Assembly (NCBI RefSeq): GCF_000382205.1 | Contig: NZ_KB907790.1 | Coordinates: 434,001 to 498,000, forward strand | Reading direction: 5' to 3' | Length of the DNA stretch: 64,000 nucleotides | From: Dyadobacter beijingensis DSM 21582 | Lineage (GTDB): Bacteria; Bacteroidota; Bacteroidia; Cytophagales; Spirosomataceae | Part shown: positions 39,454 to 46,912 of the stretch, in pieces | Layout of the letters: each line of letters opens with the position of its first letter | How positions within the stretch are numbered: position 1 is the stretch's first letter | Position numbers and translations under genes: made by a program | Notes under the pieces: generated by a model | The model's database searches: none | Seen by the model: the letters and a program-made list of their open reading frames with translations, nothing else | Told to the model about the DNA's origin: nothing

Positions 39454-41949
39454 TTATAAACAATCCACGTCGATTATTACCTGGATGCTTTTTAGCGTCT
39501 TGTCAGTCAGAGTGTCAATTACTTTTTCCTGTATAAATGACTTTGCCGCCTTAAAATTAATCTTTTCTCGTTCAAGTTTGATGAGAATATCGAACAAAAA
39601 CTGATTTCTTACTCTTTCGACCAGCGGCGGTTGCGGTCCCAAAACCCTGCTGGCACCCAAATGGGCCGTCAATTTTTCGGCCAGCACTTTCGCCGCGCGA
39701 TGAGCAGTTCCCTCGTCGATATGCTTCACGGTAACTTTGATGAGCCGGGTAAACGGCGGGTAGCTGAACTTCTCCCGCTCCGCGATTTCGGCCTCGTACA
39801 TGCCCTCGTAGTCGTTGTTGACGATCTTTTCGAGCAGCGGTTGTGACGGATTTGCCGTTTGGATCAAAACCTTTCCGGGCTTTTCCGCACGCCGGCCCGC
39901 GCGCCCGCTCACCTGTGTAAGCATCTGGAACGCCCGCTCGGAGGCGCGAAACTCGGGGAAATGGATAATACGGTCGGCATCGAAAATACCCACGACACTC
40001 ACATTATCGAAATCCAGTCCCTTACTCACCATTTGGGTCCCTACCAGAATGTCGATCCCGCCTTCTTCGAAATCCGAAATGATCTGCTGATAGGCATTCT
40101 TCGCACGCGTCGTGTCAAGGTCCATGCGCTGCACGCGTGCTTCCGGGTACATGACGTTGATCTCCTCTTCGATCTTCTCCGTACCGTAACCCATCGTTTT
40201 CACCTTCGGCGAGCCGCAATGCGGGCAGGTGCGCGGCACTTCTTCCTTATGTCCGCAATAGTGGCAGCGCAGTTCGCGTGCCTTCATGTGGTAGGTAAGG
40301 CTCACGTCGCAGTTGGCGCATTCCGAAATCCAGTTGCATTCCTCGCACTGCAGGTAAGGAGAGTAGCCGCGGCGGTTCTGGAACAGAATGGTCTGCTCTT
40401 TATTTTTAAGATTGTATTCCAAATGGCTGAGCAGTACCGAAGAAAACTCGTTCTTCATCTGTTTCTGCCGCTTCTCTTTTTTGGTGTCGATCAGCTCGAA
40501 GCGCGGTAATGCGGCATTGCCGTAGCGCTGTTTCATCTGAACAAACCCATACCGACCGCTTTGCGCATGAAAATAGCTTTCCAATGAAGGCGTCGCCGAA
40601 CCAAGCAGGGTTTTGCCCTTGTGCATGTACGACATGATCACGGCCACGTCTCGTGCATTGTACCGCGGGGCCGGATCGTGCTGCTTGTAGGAAGTTTCGT
40701 GTTCCTCGTCGACGATAATTAAACCCAGGTTATCAAAAGGCAGGAAAATAGCCGAGCGTACCCCGACGACAAATTGAAACTTCCCATCCAATATGCCTTT
40801 CCAAACCTCCACACGCTCATTATCGGAGAATTTGGAATGGTAAATGCCCATTACGTCACCAAAAACCTTCCTGAGCCGCACGACTATTTGCGTTGTCAAT
40901 GCAATTTCCGGAAGCAGGAAAAGCACCTGTGTGCCGCTTTCCAGCGCTTGTTTGATCAGTTCAATATAAACTTCCGTTTTACCTGAACCGGTAATGCCGT
41001 GCAGCAGTACCACTTCTTTTTCGGCAAACAGTTCATGGATTTGCCGCGAAGCTTCCATTTGGGTCTCCGTGAGCGTAATCGTGCCCATATTGCCCGTCGG
41101 AATATCGTCGAAGCGGGAGACAAAGATTTCAAACTGTTCGAAAATGCCTTTTTTAATGAGGGTATTCAAAGATGCGTCCGAAATGTGCTCGTCCTGGCTA
41201 AAAATGGATTTATCCAAACCCTTGTAATTCAAATCCGGATTGTTGTAAACGGGAATGAAACTGAGGTATTTCAATAGAATTTCCTGCTGCCTGGGCGTCT
41301 TGTCGAGGTCGGCGGCGAGTTTGGAAAGTGCCTCGTTCGTCGTGTAAACGGCCGTTAACCTGATTTTCTTCGCCACTTTCGGCTTGTAGCGTTCCTTAAC
41401 TTCTTCATATAATATCACCGCCCGCTTACCCACCAGCGACTTGATAATCGAAGTTATATTCGATTTCTGCAAAAGCCTTTCCACTTCTTCATAGGAAAGC
41501 GTCTGGTGCTTTTTAATTTCTTCCACCACCAGATGTTCCTGGTCGGTCAGCAAGTCGTCATGTTCAAATTCGGGGTTTAGCTGAATGCGCGACTGGCTGG
41601 TGATTTTCAAACCTGCCGGTAATGCCACATTCATTACCTCGCCGATATTGCAGAGGTAATATTCGGCCACCCAGGCAAACAGTTCTAACTGCTTCTGGGT
41701 GACGATCGGCTGCTCGTCAAGCAATTCGAGAATGTATTTGGCCTGATATTTCGCCGGCGGATTTGAATGCAGCTGCGCCACGACGGCCGTAATGACCCGC
41801 TTCTGCCCAAACTGCACGATTACCCGCGCCCCGACCTTGATCAGCGACGCCATTTCCCGCGGTACCCGGTAAGTAAACAGGTTCGGGATCGGTACAGGCA
41901 GGATCAGATCGGCAAAAAGCGTGATTTCTTCCTCGAATAAGGAGGTCAT
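39454..41949 (-). CDS. priA: Primosomal protein N' (replication restart helicase PriA)
   Basis: An 831-residue helicase. The N-terminal 3'-DNA-binding domain is followed by Walker A (HGITGSGKTEVYIELI) near residue 320, the Walker B DEEH motif (IIVDEEHETSYK) near 420, and a paired zinc site (CEECNWISECANCD and CHYCGHKEEVPRTCPHCGSPK). Helicase motifs V-VI (GTQMVSKGLDFDNV, QVSGRAGRRAEKPGKV) come after. PriA reloads the replication machinery at stalled forks. Initiation at the ATG of MTSLFEEEITL. The 29-bp distance to pyk suggests a shared transcript. Confidence 0.97.
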   Translation of the reverse strand: MTSLFEEEITLFADLILPVPIPNLFTYRVPREMASLIKVGARVIVQFGQKRVITAVVAQLHSNPPAKYQAKYILELLDEQPIVTQKQLELFAWVAEYYLCNIGEVMNVALPAGLKITSQSRIQLNPEFEHDDLLTDQEHLVVEEIKKHQTLSYEEVERLLQKSNITSIIKSLVGKRAVILYEEVKERYKPKVAKKIRLTAVYTTNEALSKLAADLDKTPRQQEILLKYLSFIPVYNNPDLNYKGLDKSIFSQDEHISDASLNTLIKKGIFEQFEIFVSRFDDIPTGNMGTITLTETQMEASRQIHELFAEKEVVLLHGITGSGKTEVYIELIKQALESGTQVLFLLPEIALTTQIVVRLRKVFGDVMGIYHSKFSDNERVEVWKGILDGKFQFVVGVRSAIFLPFDNLGLIIVDEEHETSYKQHDPAPRYNARDVAVIMSYMHKGKTLLGSATPSLESYFHAQSGRYGFVQMKQRYGNAALPRFELIDTKKEKRQKQMKNEFSSVLLSHLEYNLKNKEQTILFQNRRGYSPYLQCEECNWISECANCDVSLTYHMKARELRCHYCGHKEEVPRTCPHCGSPKVKTMGYGTEKIEEEINVMYPEARVQRMDLDTTRAKNAYQQIISDFEEGGIDILVGTQMVSKGLDFDNVSVVGIFDADRIIHFPEFRASERAFQMLTQVSGRAGRRAEKPGKVLIQTANPSQPLLEKIVNNDYEGMYEAEIAEREKFSYPPFTRLIKVTVKHIDEGTAHRAAKVLAEKLTAHLGASRVLGPQPPLVERVRNQFLFDILIKLEREKINFKAAKSFIQEKVIDTLTDKTLKSIQVIIDVDCL

Positions 41950-41991
41950 GGATTCAATTCGTTAATTCGGCGGCAAGTTCGGAATTTGTGG

Positions 41992-42585
41992 TCAAGCAAT
42001 CAAAGATACGTCGAGCGTAGCCGCATGCGCCCAGTCGACCATCGCGTTGAAAAGCCGTATCTGGCTGAATGCGCCGATGTCGCTTTCGCGTATTTCGGCT
42101 GTTTGGATAATGCCCTCGTCGAGCAGGTACGCGCGTTGCGTGCCCGGCAGGAGCGGGCTCGCGGGTGTAAGCCATTGATTTCCAAGTCGGAATGCCACGT
42201 TGCAATAATTGGAATCGGTGACCAGGCCGTTTTTGATGATCAGGATTTCGTCCGCGTCCCCGCGCTGCGCGAAAAGCTTGTTCAGCGCGTCGCGGTTGTC
42301 GTATTTATATTGGTAGTCGATTTCATCATGGTAAACCCGCCGGATTTTCCGGATCTCCCGCCGCGAATAGGGTTCCCATTGAATGTTATCGACCTCCTGC
42401 GCGTACGCTACCCGGCATTTGTGCATGCCTGCATGGACCCGCTCCGGGACTTCGAGTAGTGCATTTAAATCCCACTCATCGGTATATCCCCATAGCTCCC
42501 GGCGGGTTTTGTTCAGGCGTGCTTCGTGGTACGACAGGTTTTTCAGCTGCCGGTTTTCGACACAAATGGTTTCAAAGCACAGCAT
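41992..42585 (-). CDS. Aminotransferase class IV (aminodeoxychorismate lyase-like)
   Basis: A 197-residue PLP enzyme, shorter than typical (about 250-270) class IV proteins but complete in motifs. FETICVENRQLKNLSYHEARLN resembles the class IV beginning, YKYDNRDALNKLFAQRG contains the PLP-lysine region, and ADEILIIKNGLVTDSNYCNVAFR is the PLP-phosphate strand (E-x-N/T motif). It overlaps the pabB-like gene by 14 bp, so the most likely role is the PabC step (aminodeoxychorismate to p-aminobenzoate) in folate synthesis. Aspartate or branched-chain aminotransferase activity is less likely. Confidence 0.83.
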   Translation of the reverse strand: MLCFETICVENRQLKNLSYHEARLNKTRRELWGYTDEWDLNALLEVPERVHAGMHKCRVAYAQEVDNIQWEPYSRREIRKIRRVYHDEIDYQYKYDNRDALNKLFAQRGDADEILIIKNGLVTDSNYCNVAFRLGNQWLTPASPLLPGTQRAYLLDEGIIQTAEIRESDIGAFSQIRLFNAMVDWAHAATLDVSLIA

Positions 42586-43639
42586 GCGGGACGTAGCTAA
42601 ATGGGAGATAAACTTTATCGATCACTTCCTGGTATTCACTTTTTGCATTGCTCAATGCCGTAATCCCGCCCCCGCTTTTAAATACCAAACCATGATCCTG
42701 CCGCTCGATGAAGCGGATCATGACGGCACTTTCAAAGTTTTCGCCATCGAAATAGCCCATAACGCCTGTGTAATAACCACGGTTATATTGCTCGGCCTCC
42801 TCGATGATTTCCAGCGTGCGCGGTTTGGGCGCTCCGGTAATGGACCCTGCGGGCAACAGTTTGTTCAAAAGATCGCCGTATTGACCATTAAAAGTATCCG
42901 GTAATAGTCCCGCTATTTCAGAACTGACTTGCAAAAGCGCCTTATCATAAGTCTGAATGCGATCGATATAACGGTAGCGCTCCACCCACACTTTTTCCGC
43001 CACCATACTTAAATCGTTTCTGATAAGATCTACGATGGTAGCATGTTCGGCGGCTTCCTTGTAGTCCGACAGAATCACCTGTTCGGCGTTCGGTACCGAA
43101 GCGTCGATCGTGCCTTTCATCGGGAAGGATGCAATGCGGTTGCCCCGGATGCGGACAAATATTTCGGGAGAAAAACAAACGAACCGGTCTTTGAAAAATA
43201 GCCGGTAAGGCGCTTCGCTGTGCTGGTATATTTGGGTTAATGAGAGGTTGGTACTGATCGGCGTCGGCACCGACAGGTTGACCAGAAACGAATTGCCCGC
43301 ATTCAAATGCTGTAAAACGCATTCGAATTTTGGCCGGTAGGTTTCGAATGGCGGTGGATATTTGTCAAAACGAATGGGATCGGGTAGCTCCCCGGGCAGG
43401 GGCGTGTGATCGTTGGTAAAGCCATTCAGATTGAAAAGGATTTCGTTCGGGTCGATGTCCGTGAGCTTCCAGGCCTGCGGCTTTTGGAACTGGTAGTCCA
43501 CCAAAAAAAAGAACGGGGTTTTCGCTTTGCCCCATTCGTTCAGCTTCTCCGTAAATTCCCCGGCCGCGTTTTCCAAGCTAAAAAGTAGTATTATCAGACT
43601 TTCTGAACAGTTAGCTAATTTACAAAGTTCAGAAACCAA
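42572..43639 (-). CDS. pabB: Aminodeoxychorismate synthase component I (PabB-like)
   Basis: A 355-residue chorismate-binding enzyme. Conserved elements are GNSFLVNLSVPTP, FPMKGTIDAS (PIKGT-type), VDLIRNDLSMV, LLPAGSITGAPKPRTLEIIEEAE and RGYYTGVMGYFDGENFESAVMIR, together the anthranilate synthase component I fold; the KGT motif favours PabB over TrpE. It makes aminodeoxychorismate from chorismate and glutamine-derived ammonia. No glutaminase (PabA/TrpG) is adjacent. No in-frame ATG is near the 5' end; the frame is open from a TTG, and a later TTG (LENAAGEF) is also possible. It overlaps the class IV aminotransferase gene, indicating coupled translation. Confidence 0.9.
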   Translation of the reverse strand: MVSELCKLANCSESLIILLFSLENAAGEFTEKLNEWGKAKTPFFFLVDYQFQKPQAWKLTDIDPNEILFNLNGFTNDHTPLPGELPDPIRFDKYPPPFETYRPKFECVLQHLNAGNSFLVNLSVPTPISTNLSLTQIYQHSEAPYRLFFKDRFVCFSPEIFVRIRGNRIASFPMKGTIDASVPNAEQVILSDYKEAAEHATIVDLIRNDLSMVAEKVWVERYRYIDRIQTYDKALLQVSSEIAGLLPDTFNGQYGDLLNKLLPAGSITGAPKPRTLEIIEEAEQYNRGYYTGVMGYFDGENFESAVMIRFIERQDHGLVFKSGGGITALSNAKSEYQEVIDKVYLPFSYVPHAVL

Positions 43640-43702
43640 TAGCTAAATTAGAGGGTTAAAAGACTAAGGGCGGCCGTGATCAAAGGGTCGTCGGCTCATA
43701 CA

Positions 43703-44710
43703 ATGCACATTTACCACGCGATCATTATCGGAGGCGGCCCATGTGGCCTCGCAATGGGTGTCGAGCTGGCCAAAAGCGGCCTCGATTACCTGATTCTCGA
43801 AAAGGGAAACCTCACCGAGTCGATCCGCCGCTATCCGCGACGGATGAAATTTTTCTCCACTGCCGAAAATATCGAGATCGGCGGTATCCCGTTCGCGATC
43901 TCGGACGTGAAGGCGAACCGTAACGAGGCGCTCCAATATTACCGGAAGGTAGCAGGTTACTACCATTTGAATTTCAAGCTCTTCGTGGATGTAGACCGGA
44001 CGGAAAAGCAGCCGGATGGTACCTTTCTGACCTATTCCAATGACGGTCAGGTGTTTCAGTCTAAAAATGTGATCCTGGCAACGGGCTATTTCGATGTGCC
44101 GCGTATGCTGAATGTGCCCGGAGAGAACCTCCCGCATGTTTCGCATTACTATGACGAGCCATTTAAATACTCGTATACTAATGTAGTGCTCGTAGGCGGT
44201 TCCAACTCGTCGGTGGAAGCCGCTTTGGAACTATACCGGCATGATGCGAAAGTGACGATCGTGCATAAAGAGGCTGATTTCCGCACCAAAGTGAAGTACT
44301 GGCTCGTACCCGACGTCAAAAACCGGGTGAAAGAAGGCAAGATCCATACGCGCTTCAACGCCGTCACGCGTGCGATCGAACCTGGCCGAATGCTGATCGA
44401 AAACCTGGAAACGGGCGAACAGGAATGGCTGGCGGCAGATTTCGTTTTTCTACTGGTAGGTTACCTGCCCGACGAGCATTTGCTCGCGCGCTGCGGCGTA
44501 ACGCTCGATCCCGTGACGAAAGTGCCGGAATATGACGCGGATACCTTCGAAACCAATGTGCCGGGATTGTATTTGTGCGGCACCGTTATGGCCGGGGTAT
44601 TTACAGAAAAGGTATTTATTGAAAACGGTCGTGAGCATGCGGCTGCTATTGCCGATCATTTGGCTGGCCGTGAGATCAGGAAAGTGAAAGAATTAATCGA
44701 CCGGATTTAA
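43703..44710 (+). CDS. ypdA: YpdA family bacillithiol disulfide reductase-like flavoprotein
   Basis: A 335-residue FAD/NAD(P)H protein. IIIGGGPCGLAMGVEL (residues 8-23) is the FAD loop with the YpdA-type GGGPCG cysteine, KFFSTAENIEIGGIPF a YpdA-typical stretch, ILATGYFD the ATG motif, and VVLVGGSNSSVEAALEL the NADPH loop; GLYLCGTVMAGVFTEKVFIENGREHA closes the FAD site. YpdA proteins reduce bacillithiol disulfide. The ATG chosen begins MHIYHAIIIGGG; the nine residues upstream look like leader. Its presence suggests that the organism makes bacillithiol, although no bsh genes are seen. Convergent with the YCF48-like gene. Confidence 0.9.
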   Translation: MHIYHAIIIGGGPCGLAMGVELAKSGLDYLILEKGNLTESIRRYPRRMKFFSTAENIEIGGIPFAISDVKANRNEALQYYRKVAGYYHLNFKLFVDVDRTEKQPDGTFLTYSNDGQVFQSKNVILATGYFDVPRMLNVPGENLPHVSHYYDEPFKYSYTNVVLVGGSNSSVEAALELYRHDAKVTIVHKEADFRTKVKYWLVPDVKNRVKEGKIHTRFNAVTRAIEPGRMLIENLETGEQEWLAADFVFLLVGYLPDEHLLARCGVTLDPVTKVPEYDADTFETNVPGLYLCGTVMAGVFTEKVFIENGREHAAAIADHLAGREIRKVKELIDRI

Positions 44711-44731
44711 GGTCACGAAAACAGATTACGG

Positions 44732-44754
44732 CGGTCCGGTCAAATGCCGGACCG
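44732..44754. terminator. Hairpin between convergent genes
   Basis: CGGTCCGG / CCGGACCG perfect 8-bp stem with a 7-nt loop between ypdA and the YCF48-like gene. No good T-run, so termination may be weak. Confidence 0.5.
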
Positions 44755-44769
44755 TGCATTTAAGCGCCA

Positions 44770-45921
44770 CTACTGCTCTACCAGCACCAATTTGCGCTTT
44801 TTCTTTTTGCTCGAAATTTTCTCGATTTTACCGATTAAACCGTTCGCCCCCACGCCATAACCGACATTTCCGGCAAAGCTCAGCGAATGGAAACCTTCCG
44901 TACCCAACGAAATCCAGCTCTTGCCTCTGTCCAGCGAAACGCTGCTGCCGGATGGGCCGGAAGCGACCAGTGCGTAATTGTCGGAGCGGATTTGCGTGTC
45001 GCCGTTCCAGGTCGCGTTGGTTTTGTGGTAAACGGCGACCGATTCTTTCAGGCCGGCGGGTTTGGTCATCCCGGCCAGTGCCCAGGTCAGGCCGCCGTCG
45101 TTGGTGAGCAGCACATTCTGCGTCGAATCGGTGGTTTTTTTGTAGTCGCCGCCCACGGCAATTCCATTGTTTTTGGACCAGAACCTCAACCCGAAAATAC
45201 CGCTGGTAGGGCCGGCAGGCAATGGGGTGGCTGCTACCGTCCACGAACGACCATAATCTTCGGATTTGAAAACCCGCGCCATTTTGCTGCCGCCGGTACC
45301 GATGAATGCTGTGCCCTTTCCATTCACGAGAATGGACGTGCCGCTGGCGGCGAAACAGGCCTCTCCCGGTTCGGCCGTCGGACGGCGGTCGAGGGGGAGT
45401 TCCTGCCAGGAGTTGCCGCCGTCATCGGTGGTGAGAATGAAGAGTTTGCCTTGCGTCGGGTCGCCGAGGCAAATGCCTTTGTTTTTATCCCAAAAGTCGA
45501 TTCCATCCAGAAAAACCCCATTCTGTGTAGTTTGGTACACAAGCTTCCAGCTCTCTCCGCCGTCTTCGGTTTTGTAAATTTTGGCCTTGTCTTTCTCCGA
45601 TTCGCCGGCGCTCATGGCAATGGCTACCTGCTTGTCGAATGCGTGGATGTCGCGGAAGTCAAGGGAGTCGGCGCCGGATACTTTGTAGGTCGTCCAGGTG
45701 TGCCCGCCGTTAGTAGTCTTCAAAACAGTGCCCCGCGTGCCCCCGATCCAGCAGATTGTTGGCGTTACCGCGTGTACTGCGCGCATATGGATCTTCGTTT
45801 TGATATCGATGACCTTCCATTGCGCCCGGGTTTCGGCTATGGTAAAGAAAACGAACAATGGCGTTAGTACAGCAAAAAGGCCATTCAAGTAAAATCGGGA
45901 CGCTTGCTTGCGAAGTGGCAC
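44770..45921 (-). CDS. YCF48-like beta-propeller protein (secreted)
   Basis: A 383-residue exported protein (signal peptide with a hydrophobic core FAVLTPLFVFFTIAETRA, cleavage near residue 33). It has repeated BNR/YCF48 blades: TTNGGHTWTTYKVS, TEDGGESWKLVY, TDDGGNSWQELPLD, SEDYGRSWTVAATP, TNDGGLTWALAG and LDRGKSWISLG. These Asp-box motifs form a seven-bladed propeller. YCF48 itself assists photosystem II assembly; in this heterotroph the relative is probably a periplasmic scaffold or binding protein. A basic lysine tail (KKKKRK) ends the chain. Confidence 0.88.
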   Translation of the reverse strand: MPLRKQASRFYLNGLFAVLTPLFVFFTIAETRAQWKVIDIKTKIHMRAVHAVTPTICWIGGTRGTVLKTTNGGHTWTTYKVSGADSLDFRDIHAFDKQVAIAMSAGESEKDKAKIYKTEDGGESWKLVYQTTQNGVFLDGIDFWDKNKGICLGDPTQGKLFILTTDDGGNSWQELPLDRRPTAEPGEACFAASGTSILVNGKGTAFIGTGGSKMARVFKSEDYGRSWTVAATPLPAGPTSGIFGLRFWSKNNGIAVGGDYKKTTDSTQNVLLTNDGGLTWALAGMTKPAGLKESVAVYHKTNATWNGDTQIRSDNYALVASGPSGSSVSLDRGKSWISLGTEGFHSLSFAGNVGYGVGANGLIGKIEKISSKKKKRKLVLVEQ

Positions 45922-45978
45922 AGTATTTTGTTATTTTTCAGTTCTAATGTTTTTATTAACACAAAATAGGGAATTCAT

Positions 45979-46281
45979 ATGAACAAGAACCAAAAATTTT
46001 TGATTGGCTCGATCGGAGCTTTGTTGACAGGCATCGCGATTGGCCTTTTGGTAGCTCCCAAAGACGGAAAAGAGACTCGCAAATTGATCAAAAATAAGGC
46101 GAATGACCTCGGTGGAACTGCCAAGGACAAGTATGAAAAAAGCCTCGAAGAACTTTCCCAACTGGCCGACAAGCTGAAAGAAGGCTTCAATAAAAACCTC
46201 GCTACCGCGAAAGATAAAGCCAATGGCGTCGCCGACAACGTAAGCGAAAAAGTTCGCGGCGTCGTTAACAACAATGCTTAG
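45979..46281 (+). CDS. YtxH domain-containing protein
   Basis: A 100-residue protein with an N-terminal membrane helix (FLIGSIGALLTGIAIGLLVAP, residues 7-27) followed immediately by PKDGKETRKLIK, the YtxH/general stress signature, and an amphipathic, Lys/Glu-rich helix to the end. Small YtxH proteins are widespread membrane-anchored stress proteins without known biochemical activity. A terminator follows 23 bp after the stop. It is divergent from the YCF48-like gene. Confidence 0.9.
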   Translation: MNKNQKFLIGSIGALLTGIAIGLLVAPKDGKETRKLIKNKANDLGGTAKDKYEKSLEELSQLADKLKEGFNKNLATAKDKANGVADNVSEKVRGVVNNNA

Positions 46282-46304
46282 TAACTCCGATATTCACGAC
46301 ATTG

Positions 46305-46338
46305 AAAGGGTTGTTTCTAACAGAGAAGCGACCCTTTT
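46305..46338 (+). terminator. Rho-independent terminator of ytxH-type gene
   Basis: AAAGGGT (46305-46311) pairs with ACCCTTT (46331-46337), with an internal TTTCT/AGAGAAG region, followed by a T-run on the plus strand. Confidence 0.8.
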
Positions 46339-46349
46339 TTCATGCCTGG

Positions 46350-46889
46350 TCAGGGGATTTTGGCCACTACTCCGGCAATTACCTGATTGATATCTTCCGT
46401 AAAATTCTTCGTTTTTTCGGGGATTATGCCGCTCGCACCGCCCTGCCACACCATCCGGTTGTTGGCCGCGTCCACGAGGTCTATCACGATCGTGCCTTCG
46501 CGGTATTTGCCGGTTACTACTTCCTCGCTTTTCCACGAATACCGGCGCTGGCCCATGTAGCGAGGCAGACCGTCGGTGCGGAAATCGGTCTGGCGGGTCT
46601 GGAGTTGTTCCTGCACATTCAATGCGATATTGATTTTCAGGGCCGGGTCGCGGGCTTCGTCGAGGCCGCGGGTTTGCAGGTTTTTGGCAATGGCGTCTTT
46701 GATAATGTTTACGTTTTTCTCAAAATTTTTGGAAACGGTGTCGCCTTTCGCCTCGATGTCGTAAAAACCGTAGGTTGGGTAGTCGGAGAGCTTGAATGTC
46801 GCTTCCTTCTTCGTTTTTAATAACTGATAGGACGGGTTGCAGGCAGCCAACAGAACGGCCAGGCACAGAAGGGCCATTGCATTTTTCAT
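46350..46889 (-). CDS. DUF4136 domain lipoprotein
   Basis: A 179-residue lipoprotein (lipobox LLAAC, Cys17). The DUF4136 layout is evident: YPTYGFYDIEAKGDTVSKN, NLQTRGLDEARDPALKINIAL, and a C-terminal YREGTIVIDLVDAANNRMVWQGGASG with the conserved IDL/W-x-G segment. Outer-membrane associated and of unknown function. It is 23 bp behind dnaG on the same strand, making it the last gene of a terC-dnaG-lipoprotein unit. Confidence 0.9.
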   Translation of the reverse strand: MKNAMALLCLAVLLAACNPSYQLLKTKKEATFKLSDYPTYGFYDIEAKGDTVSKNFEKNVNIIKDAIAKNLQTRGLDEARDPALKINIALNVQEQLQTRQTDFRTDGLPRYMGQRRYSWKSEEVVTGKYREGTIVIDLVDAANNRMVWQGGASGIIPEKTKNFTEDINQVIAGVVAKIP

Positions 46890-46912
46890 AACGGGTCAAT
46901 GTTTAGGTTAAA

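Noticed and set aside
46350..46820. 172-codon plus-strand frame across the DUF4136 lipoprotein gene
   Set aside because: The minus-strand gene has a lipobox and the DUF4136 layout; the plus frame begins inside the terminator of the previous gene and has no motif.
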